From NCBI RefSeq assembly GCF_040784935.1, contig NZ_CP160680.1, positions 7,235,802 through 7,299,801 on the forward strand: a DNA stretch of 64,000 nucleotides. Reading direction: 5' to 3'. This DNA is from Lewinella sp. LCG006 (GTDB lineage: Bacteria > Bacteroidota > Bacteroidia > Chitinophagales > Saprospiraceae). Position 1 is the stretch's first letter. Each line of letters opens with the position of its first letter. The position numbers were made by a program, and so were the translations under genes. Positions 34,022-43,131 of the stretch are shown piece after piece. Under the pieces are notes generated by a model, which saw only the letters and a program-made list of their open reading frames with translations, was not told the DNA's origin and did not search any database.

Positions 34022-35782
34022 CTATTTCACCAATTCTTCCGGCGTTAATACAATTTCGTCTACCGCTGCACCAGAAGGTACCATTGGGAAAACGTTTTCT
34101 TCCTGCGCAACATTAACATGCAGTAGATAAGGGCCCTCATGCGCCAGCATTTCGGCAATAGCCGCGTCTAGTTCCGCAGGATCACTGATGGATTTACCAG
34201 GCACCCCAAAACCTTCGGCAATCTTGATGAAATTGGGGTTTTTTAAGTGGACTGAAGAATAGCGCCGATCAAAAAACAACTGTTGCCATTGTCTTACCAT
34301 CCCCAGGTAATTGTTATCTAGTAAGACTATTTTCACACCCACGTTCCACTGTGCGCACATGCCCAGCTCCTGGATGGTCATCTGAAACCCACCATCGCCA
34401 ATAAAAGCGACGACTTCCCTTTCGGGTTGTGCATATTTTGCGCCGAAAGCAGCAGGAAGACCAAAGCCCATGGTGCCTGCTCCTCCTGAAGAAACCCACT
34501 GGTTGGTACTGCGGTAGGAATAATACCGAGCGGCAATCATCTGGTGCTGCCCTACGTCTGTTGCAACAATGGCCAAACCATTGGTCTGATCACTTACTGC
34601 TTTTACAGCCATGCCCATTTTGATCTGCCCATCGGCTGTAGGTTGCATAGCTCCATTGATCACCTTTTCCTGCTCGATGGCGGCACATTGATGGAATTCT
34701 TCCAACCAATCTGGATAACGCTTCTTTTCCACCAAAGGTAAAAGGGCTTCCAGTACCTGTTTAGCGTCTCCTAATACCGGAAAATCAGCAGGAACATTCT
34801 TATCAATCTCCGAAGGGTCAATTTCGACATGAATGACTTTAGCTTGTTTAGCATAACCACTCAGTCGCCCCGTCACGCGGTCATCAAAGCGCATTCCGAT
34901 AGCGATCAGTACGTCGCATTCGTTCTGCTTCATGTTGGGGCCGTAATTCCCGTGCATCCCCAACATTCCCATATGTAAGGGGTGTTCGGAGGAAATACTG
35001 GACAAACCGTGGATGGTGCACGCCAGGGGAATACCCGTTTTTTCTACAAAGGCCTTGAACACTTCCTGTGCTCCCGCAATTTGAATACCGTGCCCCGCCA
35101 GAATGAATGGCTTTTTTGCCCCATTGATGGCTTGGGCGGCGGCTTCAATTTGCATTTCATCCAATACTGGTAATGGGTAATAAGACCGAATACGCGGTTG
35201 CCGTTGGTAGGAAAAATCCATCTCACTCACCTGTGCGTCTTTGGTAATATCTATTACTACTGGCCCAGGCCGGCCAGAGTTGGCGATGTAAAATGCTTTG
35301 GCGAAAACGTAAGGAATTTCCTCTGCCTTGGTGATTTGGTAGTTCCACTTCGTCAAGGGAATGGTACTATTGACCACATCCGTTTCCTGGAAAGCATCCG
35401 TTCCCAGCAGATGACTAGCAACCTGCCCGGTGATACAAACCAATGGCGTAGAGTCCAGCAGGGCGTCACCCAGCCCCGTAAACAAATTAAGTGCTCCTGG
35501 GCCAGAAGTTGCCATACATACCCCCGTTTTGCGCGTTACCCTTGAGTAGCCTTCAGCAGCATGAATGGCACCTTGTTCGTGACGCGGCAGAATGTGGGTA
35601 AGGCGATCTTCGTAGTGATAGAGCGCATCATAAACGGGCATAATGGCCCCACCAGGGTAACCAAAAATGGTATCTACCCCCTCGGCAAGCAGGCAGCGGA
35701 GAATAGCCTCTGCGCCCGTCATCCTTTCGCGGGATGGTGTTGGTGCTAGCCCAACGGTTTCAGTTTCATGTTTCATACACAT
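34022..35782 (-). CDS. ilvB: Acetolactate synthase large (catalytic) subunit
   Basis: This thiamine diphosphate enzyme condenses two pyruvates, or pyruvate with 2-oxobutyrate, at the first common step of branched-chain amino acid synthesis. The 586-residue protein has the N-terminal pyrimidine-binding domain with the catalytic Glu in [13 protein letters not shown], the central FAD-binding domain, and the C-terminal pyrophosphate-binding motif [15 protein letters not shown]...[10 protein letters not shown] second in-frame ATG two codons downstream (35776) is an alternative start. It is the middle gene of the ilvD-ilvB-ilvN operon, with 74 bases to ilvD and 22 to ilvN. Confidence 0.96.
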   Translation of the reverse strand: MCMKHETETVGLAPTPSRERMTGAEAILRCLLAEGVDTIFGYPGGAIMPVYDALYHYEDRLTHILPRHEQGAIHAAEGYSRVTRKTGVCMATSGPGALNLFTGLGDALLDSTPLVCITGQVASHLLGTDAFQETDVVNSTIPLTKWNYQITKAEEIPYVFAKAFYIANSGRPGPVVIDITKDAQVSEMDFSYQRQPRIRSYYPLPVLDEMQIEAAAQAINGAKKPFILAGHGIQIAGAQEVFKAFVEKTGIPLACTIHGLSSISSEHPLHMGMLGMHGNYGPNMKQNECDVLIAIGMRFDDRVTGRLSGYAKQAKVIHVEIDPSEIDKNVPADFPVLGDAKQVLEALLPLVEKKRYPDWLEEFHQCAAIEQEKVINGAMQPTADGQIKMGMAVKAVSDQTNGLAIVATDVGQHQMIAARYYSYRSTNQWVSSGGAGTMGFGLPAAFGAKYAQPEREVVAFIGDGGFQMTIQELGMCAQWNVGVKIVLLDNNYLGMVRQWQQLFFDRRYSSVHLKNPNFIKIAEGFGVPGKSISDPAELDAAIAEMLAHEGPYLLHVNVAQEENVFPMVPSGAAVDEIVLTPEELVK

Positions 35783-35856
35783 TCATTTTTGGGCAACGCA
35801 AGCCAAACAAGTCACAGGGCTTGTTTCTGGCTGATTCGCTGCTAAAATTCACTTTC

Positions 35857-37563
35857 CTACCGCTCAATTTTGTCTGTCGCAGACACAAACTCATCTGTGA
35901 CACAGCCTTCACTGGCGCTGCTTACCAGTTGTGCATACTTGCGCAATGCCCCGTTGCTTGCCACCAGCGGCCTGGGGTGCCAATTGGCTTTCCGTCTTGC
36001 AATTTCATTTGCTGTCAACTCTACACTTAAGGAATTTGCGACCGCATCTATGGTAATCATATCTCCATCTTCCAGCAGACCAATCAATCCACCTACCTGG
36101 GCTTCTGGGGTGATATGGCCTACTACAAAGCCGTGGGTTCCCCCAGAAAAACGACCGTCGGTAATAAGCGCTACTTCTTTACCTAGCCCCTCCCCCATGA
36201 TAGCACTCGTAGGTTTCAGCATTTCTGGCATTCCTGGCCCACCCTTAGGTCCACAGTAGCGGATAACGATGACCTCTCCAGCTTTTATTTCCTTGTTGGT
36301 GATGGCAGCATTTGCGGCGGCTTCACCATCATAAACCCGTGCGGGGCCATGGAACAGCGTACCTTCCTTGCCCGTGATCTTAGCAACAGCTCCTCCTTCA
36401 GCCAGATTACCGTATAAGATCCGAATATGCCCACTTTCTTTAATGGGCTGATCTATGGGATGTATGATGTCTTGCCCTTCCGTCAGGCCTGGAAGTTCCG
36501 CCAGATTTTCCGCAATGGTTTTCCCGGTTACTGTCATACAATCGCCGTGTAAATAACCAGCTTCCAGCAGCATTTTCATTACTGCTGGTACTCCGCCAAC
36601 CATCGACAAATCTTCCATGACGTACTTACCGCTGGGCTTCAAATCTGCGAGATAAGGTGTTTTATCAGCAATTCGCTGAAAATCATCAATGGTTATGGCT
36701 ACTTCTGCGGCCTTGGCCATTGCTACGAGGTGCAATACGGCATTGGTGGACCCCCCCAGAACGGTGATCAGGGTAATCGCATTTTCAAAAGCCTTTTTGG
36801 TCAAAATATCCCGTGGCTTAATATCTTTTTCGAGCAAGTGGCGTAAAGCTTTGCCTACTCGCAGGCAGTCTTCTTCTTTATCGTTGGTATTGGCAGGATA
36901 GCTGGAATTGTAGGGCAAGCTCATCCCCATGGCTTCAATGGCCGAGGCCATGGTGTTGGCGGTGTACATCCCACCACAAGCTCCTGGTCCGGGGCAGGCG
37001 TTTTGAATAACCCCCTGATAAGTGTCATCGTCCATTTCGCCAGCAATCCGGTGACCAAGTGCTTCAAAAGCGGAAACAATGTCCAGTTTTTTGCCTGCAT
37101 AACAGCCCGGACTTATGGTCCCACCGTAGACCAATATAGCAGGACGATTGAGGCGAGCCAGGGCAATCATAGCACCCGGCATATTTTTGTCACAGCCCAC
37201 TACCGCTGCTACCCCATCGTACCACTGCGCACCCACAACCGTTTCAATACTATCCGCAATCAGGTCTCGGCTAGGCAAACTGTAGCGCATACCGTCGGTC
37301 CCCATGCTGATTCCGTCGGAGACACCGATGGTATGAAAAATCAAGCCAATAAGATCTGCATTATTGACCCCCTCTTTGACCACCTTCGCTAAATCATTGA
37401 GGTGCATATTACAGGTATTGCCTTCCCATCCTGTACTTACAATACCGATCTGGGCCTTGGTCATGTCTTCTTTGGTCAAACCAATCCCGTGCAGCATTGC
37501 CTGAGCAGCGGGTTGGGTCGGATCCTGCGTGATCACGCGGCTGTATTTATTCAATCCTTTCAT
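35857..37563 (-). CDS. ilvD: Dihydroxy-acid dehydratase
   Basis: IlvD dehydrates 2,3-dihydroxy-acids to the 2-oxo acid precursors of valine and isoleucine, using an Fe-S cluster. The 568-residue protein shows the cluster-binding cysteines in [12 protein letters not shown] and [20 protein letters not shown], and the active-site region [15 protein letters not shown] near the C-terminus. Length matches the family. It is the first gene of the minus-strand operon with ilvB and ilvN. ilvC and leu genes are not present nearby. Confidence 0.97.
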   Translation of the reverse strand: MKGLNKYSRVITQDPTQPAAQAMLHGIGLTKEDMTKAQIGIVSTGWEGNTCNMHLNDLAKVVKEGVNNADLIGLIFHTIGVSDGISMGTDGMRYSLPSRDLIADSIETVVGAQWYDGVAAVVGCDKNMPGAMIALARLNRPAILVYGGTISPGCYAGKKLDIVSAFEALGHRIAGEMDDDTYQGVIQNACPGPGACGGMYTANTMASAIEAMGMSLPYNSSYPANTNDKEEDCLRVGKALRHLLEKDIKPRDILTKKAFENAITLITVLGGSTNAVLHLVAMAKAAEVAITIDDFQRIADKTPYLADLKPSGKYVMEDLSMVGGVPAVMKMLLEAGYLHGDCMTVTGKTIAENLAELPGLTEGQDIIHPIDQPIKESGHIRILYGNLAEGGAVAKITGKEGTLFHGPARVYDGEAAANAAITNKEIKAGEVIVIRYCGPKGGPGMPEMLKPTSAIMGEGLGKEVALITDGRFSGGTHGFVVGHITPEAQVGGLIGLLEDGDMITIDAVANSLSVELTANEIARRKANWHPRPLVASNGALRKYAQLVSSASEGCVTDEFVSATDKIER

Positions 37564-37911
37564 CTAGTTCCTGACTTTTTAATGTCTTAGCTATCAAAAT
37601 TATAATCTCTCCCTTCCTTAGAAGAATGAATAAAGCTAACTGCTACGATCTAGCATAGGCCCAAAACACCACATAACACACTGTAAATCAATGAATAAAA
37701 TGAGCTTTACTTACGGCTCAAAGCTCAATTAGAAATAAAAATAAGTCCTCACAAAAAATGGTTTTCCTACCTTTAGGGCTCGCCATTGGGCCGTAAGTCT
37801 TATTTTAGCTGTAGCAAGGTGTCGTGACTAAATCACCCCTTGCCTGTCTAAAATCTGGTTGGTGGCAGGAGAAAATTCCTTAGGCACAATCATCACTAAA
37901 AAAATCATACT
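37564..37911. other. Intergenic region between ilvD and the zinc peptidase gene
   Basis: This 348-bp stretch holds divergent promoters. On the minus strand TAATTTTG (37595-37602) matches the TAnnTTTG -7 box and would give ilvD a leader of about 25 bases, but no -33 TTG was seen. On the plus strand a near match TACCTTTA occurs around 37769. No convincing leader peptide rich in branched-chain residues, attenuator or T-box was found. Confidence 0.4.
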
Positions 37912-38796
37912 ATGCGTTGGCAAGGCAGACAAAAAAGTTCGAATGTAGAAGACCGCCGCGGAGGGGGTAGTTCTACTGGTCGTAAAGTGGGTGGAAGCTT
38001 TGGGATAGGTACTATTCTCATTGTCATTTTTGCCCTTATCATGGGTAAAAACCCTGCAGATTTACTACAAATTTTCAATGGTGGTGGAGGTATGACTTCC
38101 GCACCAACCGAGAGCACCAACGGCCCTGTAAGCACCGGTAACGCTGCGGAAGATGAACTGGCGGAGTTTGTTTCAGTTGTTTTAAAAGATACAGAAGACG
38201 TCTGGACGGATCTCTTTCCCAAGCAATTTGGTAAACAGTATCAAAAACCTACGCTGGTACTGTTCAGCGGAGAAACGGTTTCGGGCTGCGGGCGCGCCAA
38301 TGCTGGTACGGGCCCCTTCTACTGCCCGGCAGATCAGAAACTCTACATTGACCTGAGCTTCTACAATACACTCAAAAATCGCTTTAAAGCTCCTGGTGAT
38401 TTCGCCATGGCTTATGTGCTTGCCCACGAAGTGGGACACCACGTGCAGTTTTTATTGGGGATTACCCAACAGGTAGATCGCCTTCGTGGTCGTGTACCTC
38501 AGGCCGAATACAATGACAAATCTGTACGTTTGGAATTAATGGCCGACTTCTTTGCAGGCATTTGGGCCCACCATGGTCAAAAGAAGCGCAACTTCCTTGA
38601 AGAGGGGGATATTGAAGAGGCCATCCGTGCTGCTGGTGCCGTAGGAGATGATAACATCCAAATGCAATCCCAAGGTTATGTTGTTCCCGAGTCTTTCACC
38701 CATGGCACTACGGAGCAACGTCAGCGCTGGTTTGCCAAAGGATTGAAGACGGGGGATTTGGGTCAGGGTGATACTTTTGCAGCGAATCCGCTGTAG
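37912..38796 (+). CDS. Neutral zinc metallopeptidase family protein (YpfJ-like)
   Basis: The 294-residue protein belongs to the putative neutral zinc metallopeptidase family typified by YpfJ. A basic N-terminus with RRGGGSSTGRK precedes a single membrane segment (GTILIVIFALIMGKNP, about 34-50). The Zn-binding HExxH is in YVLAHEVGHHVQFLLG, and ELMADFFAGIWAHH supplies the third ligand region. SGCGRANAGTGPFYCPADQK is the conserved block before the active site. The domain is probably outside the cytoplasm. Its biological substrate is unknown. Confidence 0.93.
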   Translation: MRWQGRQKSSNVEDRRGGGSSTGRKVGGSFGIGTILIVIFALIMGKNPADLLQIFNGGGGMTSAPTESTNGPVSTGNAAEDELAEFVSVVLKDTEDVWTDLFPKQFGKQYQKPTLVLFSGETVSGCGRANAGTGPFYCPADQKLYIDLSFYNTLKNRFKAPGDFAMAYVLAHEVGHHVQFLLGITQQVDRLRGRVPQAEYNDKSVRLELMADFFAGIWAHHGQKKRNFLEEGDIEEAIRAAGAVGDDNIQMQSQGYVVPESFTHGTTEQRQRWFAKGLKTGDLGQGDTFAANPL

Positions 38797-38827
38797 GGAT
38801 GAGAGGCAATTGAAATTGCCACTTTCT

Positions 38828-38947
38828 GTAGAGGGTAGAGGGATTTTTATAACGCAAGTAGAATAGGTTTATCAATTTTCCAACATCGGTTAAATAATCG
38901 AAGTTCGGAATCTATTCTTAATCGTTCACCATCCCTCTACCCTCTAC
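38828..38947. repeat. Inverted repeat in convergent intergenic space
   Basis: A perfect 17-bp inverted repeat (GTAGAGGGTAGAGGGAT at 38828-38844, complement at 38931-38947) bounds an 86-base centre. A shorter AGAATAG/CTATTCT pair lies inside. It sits between the stops of the zinc peptidase and the DUF4407-like gene. It could be a bidirectional terminator or a short palindromic repeat; no flanking direct repeat was seen. Confidence 0.6.
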
Positions 38948-38983
38948 CTGACGGCGCGAAGCAGCCCGCAGCTTTCTACACTA

Positions 38984-40096
38984 TCACACTTCGTATTTCC
39001 AGCCGCCGTTGCGCAAACGATCCATCTGTTTCTGCATTTCGGCATCAATTTCTGCTTTCCGCAACTTGATATCAGATTTCGTTTGATGGAGCCCTACCTC
39101 TGTTTTTTCTCTGATGCGGTTGAGCACTTCACTGCTGCGCACGTCCATGCTTTCCTTAGCTGCCAATTCGAATTGCTGCTCGTGTTCCGCCAAAATATGA
39201 TCGTAAGGGCTACGTGGAGAAATCAGTTTGACCAAAATTGGCGCCGTTTCTACTGCTACAAACAACAGCATCACAAATAAGCTGGCCCAGTGAATGGCTT
39301 CACTCTGCTGTGCCAGGCGTGACAAAGCTTCGGTACGTGCTGCCAAACCACCAAAAGCACCGCGTTCAAGGGTGGAAATATCCGTGGCGATTTGTGTTTG
39401 TAAGGCAGTAATCGCCGTTGTCTTTTCCAATATCAAAGGCTGATTGAGTGCCAGGGTTTGGTCCAACTCTTGCTGGGCCTGATCGGCATCGGCCTTCTTA
39501 GCACGATAAATTGGACCCATATTGCGGATTTCCGAACCACCACTGCCATCTGCTTCCTGTAAAGCAGCCAAAGCTTTAGCGTCGCGAGCACTGGTCTTCG
39601 CGTCTATTTCAGCCTGTAGGCGCAATACATCTGCTTCATGCGCCGCTATTTGTGGGGCATAACGTTCCTGAATACGATCTTCTTGCTCCTTGTATTTCTC
39701 CTGCTCCATGATCAAGACCTCGGAGTTGATTTCTTTCTCAAATATCTTCAGCTCCAGCGGCTTGGAAATCACCAAGGCCAGTAGAATGGCCAGGGCTAAG
39801 CGTGGCAATGCCATGCCCAGGTTACCAAAAAAGCCCCGCTTGCTTTTCATGCTGGAAACGATATAACGATCGAGGTTGAATATCATCAAGCCCCAAACCG
39901 TACCAAAGAGTACGGCTGCCAGCCAACTATCAAAAACGGTAAACAAGGCATAAGCGGAAGAGAAAAAGGCTAATACTCCCGTGAAGAAGACGGTAGCACC
40001 AATACCCAGGTATTTGTTTTCATCCGAGGGGCACTGCTTTAGTATTTGCTGGTCAATACCTGCGCAAAACAGGAAGAACTGCTTCAAATCGTTCAT
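38984..40096 (-). CDS. DUF4407-like membrane protein with coiled coil
   Basis: From the ATG at 40096 the protein has 370 residues; a longer frame would need a TTG start at 40141. Three membrane segments lie near the N-terminus (about 30-130, for example LAAVLFGTVWGLMIFNLDRY and LALAILLALVISKPL). A long soluble region (about 135-260) rich in Ala, Glu, Gln and Lys is probably a coiled coil (AHEADVLRLQAEIDAKTSAR). A further membrane segment (ASLFVMLLFVAVETAPILVK) precedes a charged tail. This layout and the FNLDRYIVSSM motif match the DUF4407 family, whose function is unknown. Confidence 0.85.
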   Translation of the reverse strand: MNDLKQFFLFCAGIDQQILKQCPSDENKYLGIGATVFFTGVLAFFSSAYALFTVFDSWLAAVLFGTVWGLMIFNLDRYIVSSMKSKRGFFGNLGMALPRLALAILLALVISKPLELKIFEKEINSEVLIMEQEKYKEQEDRIQERYAPQIAAHEADVLRLQAEIDAKTSARDAKALAALQEADGSGGSEIRNMGPIYRAKKADADQAQQELDQTLALNQPLILEKTTAITALQTQIATDISTLERGAFGGLAARTEALSRLAQQSEAIHWASLFVMLLFVAVETAPILVKLISPRSPYDHILAEHEQQFELAAKESMDVRSSEVLNRIREKTEVGLHQTKSDIKLRKAEIDAEMQKQMDRLRNGGWKYEV

Positions 40097-40216
40097 AAGC
40101 GGGGCGTGTTTTGGAGTGGCACTTGTGGGTGCAACTGTCAAGTGATTAAGAATGCTATTAAAATCTAGGGCAAACGCATCAAATAGTGAAGTACTCCCAA
40201 GGGCAACTATCTAAGT

Positions 40217-40311
40217 AGGATAGGCCACGGATTTAACGGATATAACAGGATTTTCACAGATTTATAAAACCGTGTAGATCCGTCTGATCCGTTAAATCTG
40301 TGTTCTATCCT
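40217..40311. repeat. Imperfect inverted repeat
   Basis: The 24-base arm at 40217-40240 pairs with 40288-40311 with three mismatches (shared core GATTTAACGGA). It lies in the 361-bp space between the DUF4407-like gene and the convergently oriented upstream region of the next gene. It is non-coding and may be a dispersed palindromic repeat. Confidence 0.6.
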
Positions 40312-40457
40312 GTTTTTAGGGGTCTTTCTACTTTTGATGCGTTTTCCCTGGTTAACATCTACTACGTAAAACTTTCTCCAAATAAAGGGCTTAAGCAAGA
40401 ACTTGTGTAAGAAAATTAGATAAAGCTGGATGGAATTAAGATAAAAGGACTGAAAAG

Positions 40458-41150
40458 CTACTGGTCAAAGCGAAAACCCAAGCGGATGCCTGCGTGATAT
40501 TGCAGCAAACTGCTTTCCGATTCCACTTTTTCAGGAAGTCCCAACCCTGCTTCTTCTCCTAAGGTAGACCAGGTTAGTGATGGATAATAACGCGCACCAA
40601 TCATGGGCGTAATGGTTAAAACATCAGCGATCCCAAGATCAAGGCCCAGGGCTAAGCCCATGTTAAAACCCGCATCATCGGTAGTGTACTCCTCCCCGAT
40701 GGCCTCATTGTTGATGCTGAAATCAAATAAGCTGTACCCTGGAGATAATTGTAAAAAAATGCCTTTTTGAAGACCAGGACCTTGCTTGGAAAAAGTAGGA
40801 CAGTCACAATCTCCTTCCAAATCAAGAAAATAGATATTGGTGTTAAAGAAAAAATGAAAGGCATTAGCACGGGTATCCAGCGCATTGAACTCACCTTCGA
40901 TCGTTTGCTCCTGTGTACTATAAGCCAGGGTAGGTAAAAACTCGATCCGGACATTCTTCAACCTGAACCAATAGTCAATTCCTGCTTGCCAACCCGTGCC
41001 CGGCAAGTCTACGGATTCTTGGTTGGTACTCAAGGGCGTGTATTGCCACTTCTCGGCCTGGCCACTGAGGTAGTGCCCGGATAAGCCAACTTGTGCGTGC
41101 AGCGAAACAGCTACGAGGAAAAACAGTGCGAGGTAAATGCTACGGCGCAT
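40458..41150 (-). CDS. Outer membrane beta-barrel protein, unknown function
   Basis: The 230-residue protein has a signal peptide cut near VSLHAQVGL. The rest alternates hydrophobic and polar residues in strands (YWFRLKNVRIEFLPTLAYS, FFFNTNIYFL, GIFLQLSPGYSLFDFS, ITPMIGARYYPSLTW) and ends in HAGIRLGFRFDQ, as in small outer membrane barrels. Two cysteines lie in a CDCPTFS loop. No specific family was recognised. It is on the same strand as, and downstream of, the T9SS cargo genes, but 215 bases away. Confidence 0.75.
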   Translation of the reverse strand: MRRSIYLALFFLVAVSLHAQVGLSGHYLSGQAEKWQYTPLSTNQESVDLPGTGWQAGIDYWFRLKNVRIEFLPTLAYSTQEQTIEGEFNALDTRANAFHFFFNTNIYFLDLEGDCDCPTFSKQGPGLQKGIFLQLSPGYSLFDFSINNEAIGEEYTTDDAGFNMGLALGLDLGIADVLTITPMIGARYYPSLTWSTLGEEAGLGLPEKVESESSLLQYHAGIRLGFRFDQ

Positions 41151-41304
41151 GAGCAGAGATTTGATACGGTGAATGAACGTTTTATTTTGAGTATTATTTC
41201 TATACCCTAAAGTCTATACACCTCTAACAGCTACTCGTTCAATGCATCTCTAGAAACTTTATCCTATCTCAGGCATAGCCATGCCACGTAGCGATTCCTT
41301 CGGG

Positions 41305-41337
41305 CCTGCCTGCCAGCAAGCTGGCCTTGCAGGCAGG
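41305..41337. repeat. CCTGCCTGC palindromic repeat
   Basis: CCTGCCTGC (41305-41313) pairs with GCAGGCAGG (41329-41337) around an inner CCAG-CAAG-CTGG hairpin. The flanks CCTTCGG (41298-41304 and 41339-41345) repeat on both sides. It resembles the CCTGCCT/AGGCAGG hairpin at 23510-23536. Confidence 0.6.
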
Positions 41338-41365
41338 GCCTTCGGCATACACCCTTCCAACTCCC

Positions 41366-43078
41366 CTACACCTTCACCACCTTCCCCTGCCCCAGCTTCA
41401 CTCCACCATCCCAAAACTCATAAAAGTAAATCCCCGCAGGCAGAAGAGCTAACTGCATCCGTGCCTGTGAATAGAGTACTTGCTGAGAAAGCACTAATTG
41501 TCCAGCAGCATTGTAAAGCCGGAATTGCCCGTTGAGGGGATAGTAATCCCCCAGGTCAAAGACCAAAACATCTTGCACTGGATTGGGAAAGGTCGTAAAG
41601 GTGAGTGCCTGTGGGTCATCAACAGCTACTGGGCCAAGTTCCAGGATACGGCAATCGGTATCGCTGCCCAAATCATTGCTTACGGTAAGACATACTTCAT
41701 AAATACCAGGGCTGGCATAGGTGTGGTCAGGATGCCGATCTGTACTCATGCCACCATCACCGAAGGTCCAGGCCCAGGTATCAGGTTCATAAAAACTCAA
41801 ATCCTGGAAGTGAAAATCCAGGGTGTCTTCCGGGTTACGATCTATGCGGTAATACGCACGGGGGAGGTTATCAATTCCAAGGGTATCACAAGGGCTGCCG
41901 TCGATGGGGCCGAGGCGGTAGTTGGGGTGATTGGCGAGGGTGAAGGCGTTTGCGTTAGGTAAAGGTATCGCGTGCTGTTGAACATTACAACTTAAACCCT
42001 GTCCATCAGGGTTTTCAATGACGTGTAATTTCTTAATGCCAGAAGCACTATTCAGATATATTTTCCCGTCGGGGGCTAACTGTGCCATAAAAAAACGCCC
42101 GTGAAAGAAATTCCATTCCGTATAACCGTCGTAGGTCGCTACCGTATCCTTCGTAGCGAATACATCGTCCGACCAAAGGTCGTATTGGTAGATATGGTTG
42201 TAATGAGATAGGTAAAGATATTGGGAAGAGGGTGAGATAGCTACACCACCAGCTCCTGCATCTGTGCCAACGTTGGTTTGTCGATGATTAAAAATTTCTC
42301 CGGTACAACGATTAAAATCAAATATATCAAGATAATCAAACTCGTTAATTGTTACTAAATTGAATCTCACATAATGATTTCCGTTTGGGGAAAACACAGC
42401 CTGACCTAATCCATTATTCATGACGTTGGATACTTCTGTAGTATCAATTAAATCTACTCCATTAGGACTTAGTAAAACAGAATAGATAAATGGCTTATCA
42501 GCAGCAGGAACCAGTACCCACCAGTCTCTACCATTAGCATGTTTACAAGCGGTAAGTTCACCAGTAGTCAAGGAATCTCCTACCATGTTTTGTATTTGTT
42601 CATAAATACCGATCTGGTTATCTAAATTACTAACGATAGCAGAAGAAACACTTCCTCCTAGCCTTGGAAAATCATCGGTGTAAGACATATAGACATAATA
42701 CAATATATTCAACGAATTGAACGGCAAATAAACAAACGATTGGGGCAATATTGTTTCTGGATCACTATTGTCAGGAAAGGTGCCATTAATAATTACCTCG
42801 TCCTCCGCATTTCTGATTTCTAAATTATTTGAATATAAAAGAAGATTTCCAAAGTAATCCGACAACGCAGTTCCATCCTGAATGAATAGGTCAATTTCCT
42901 GGTTATTCTCTACCTTTAAATCGGCATCATAAAAGCTTAATATTGAAATCCCAAAAGAGTCATTGGGTTCGGATTGTGTGCCACCCAAATAGCCCATCAT
43001 CCAGTGGTTATCGTAAAACTGGGCAGATATACAGGTACTTAGTAGCATTACTAGGGCAAAATAAAAATACTTAGTCAT
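41366..43078 (-). CDS. T9SS type A cargo protein with PKD domain
   Basis: The 570-residue protein has a signal peptide ending near CISAQFYDN. Residues about 20-400 form a propeller-like region with repeated blocks such as GLGQAVFSPNGNHYVRFN and GVAISPSSQYLYLSHYNHIY and APDGKIYLNSASG. A PKD domain follows (about 415-475, WAWTFGDGGMSTDRHPDHTY). The last 80 residues are a T9SS type A sorting domain (FPNPVQDVLVFDLGD, LYNAAGQLVLSQQV, PAGIYFYEF). Such proteins are found at the surface of Bacteroidota; the function is unknown. It lies directly downstream of the frameshifted cargo gene at 43132. Confidence 0.9.
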   Translation of the reverse strand: MTKYFYFALVMLLSTCISAQFYDNHWMMGYLGGTQSEPNDSFGISILSFYDADLKVENNQEIDLFIQDGTALSDYFGNLLLYSNNLEIRNAEDEVIINGTFPDNSDPETILPQSFVYLPFNSLNILYYVYMSYTDDFPRLGGSVSSAIVSNLDNQIGIYEQIQNMVGDSLTTGELTACKHANGRDWWVLVPAADKPFIYSVLLSPNGVDLIDTTEVSNVMNNGLGQAVFSPNGNHYVRFNLVTINEFDYLDIFDFNRCTGEIFNHRQTNVGTDAGAGGVAISPSSQYLYLSHYNHIYQYDLWSDDVFATKDTVATYDGYTEWNFFHGRFFMAQLAPDGKIYLNSASGIKKLHVIENPDGQGLSCNVQQHAIPLPNANAFTLANHPNYRLGPIDGSPCDTLGIDNLPRAYYRIDRNPEDTLDFHFQDLSFYEPDTWAWTFGDGGMSTDRHPDHTYASPGIYEVCLTVSNDLGSDTDCRILELGPVAVDDPQALTFTTFPNPVQDVLVFDLGDYYPLNGQFRLYNAAGQLVLSQQVLYSQARMQLALLPAGIYFYEFWDGGVKLGQGKVVKV

Positions 43079-43096
43079 GGCAATTATGATAATAAT

Positions 43097-43125
43097 CAGG
43101 GTAGGTTGAAGGCCAACCTACCCTG
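43097..43125 (-). terminator. Hairpin between two T9SS cargo genes
   Basis: A perfect 12-bp stem (43097-43108 with 43114-43125) with a 5-base loop lies seven bases after the stop of the gene at 43132. There is only a modest T/A-rich tail, so it may reduce rather than stop read-through into the gene at 41366. Confidence 0.6.
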
Positions 43126-43131
43126 GTAAAT

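Noticed and set aside
37564-37800. Attenuator or leader peptide upstream of ilvD
   Set aside because: No short frame rich in Ile, Val or Leu and no terminator/antiterminator pair was seen on the minus strand.
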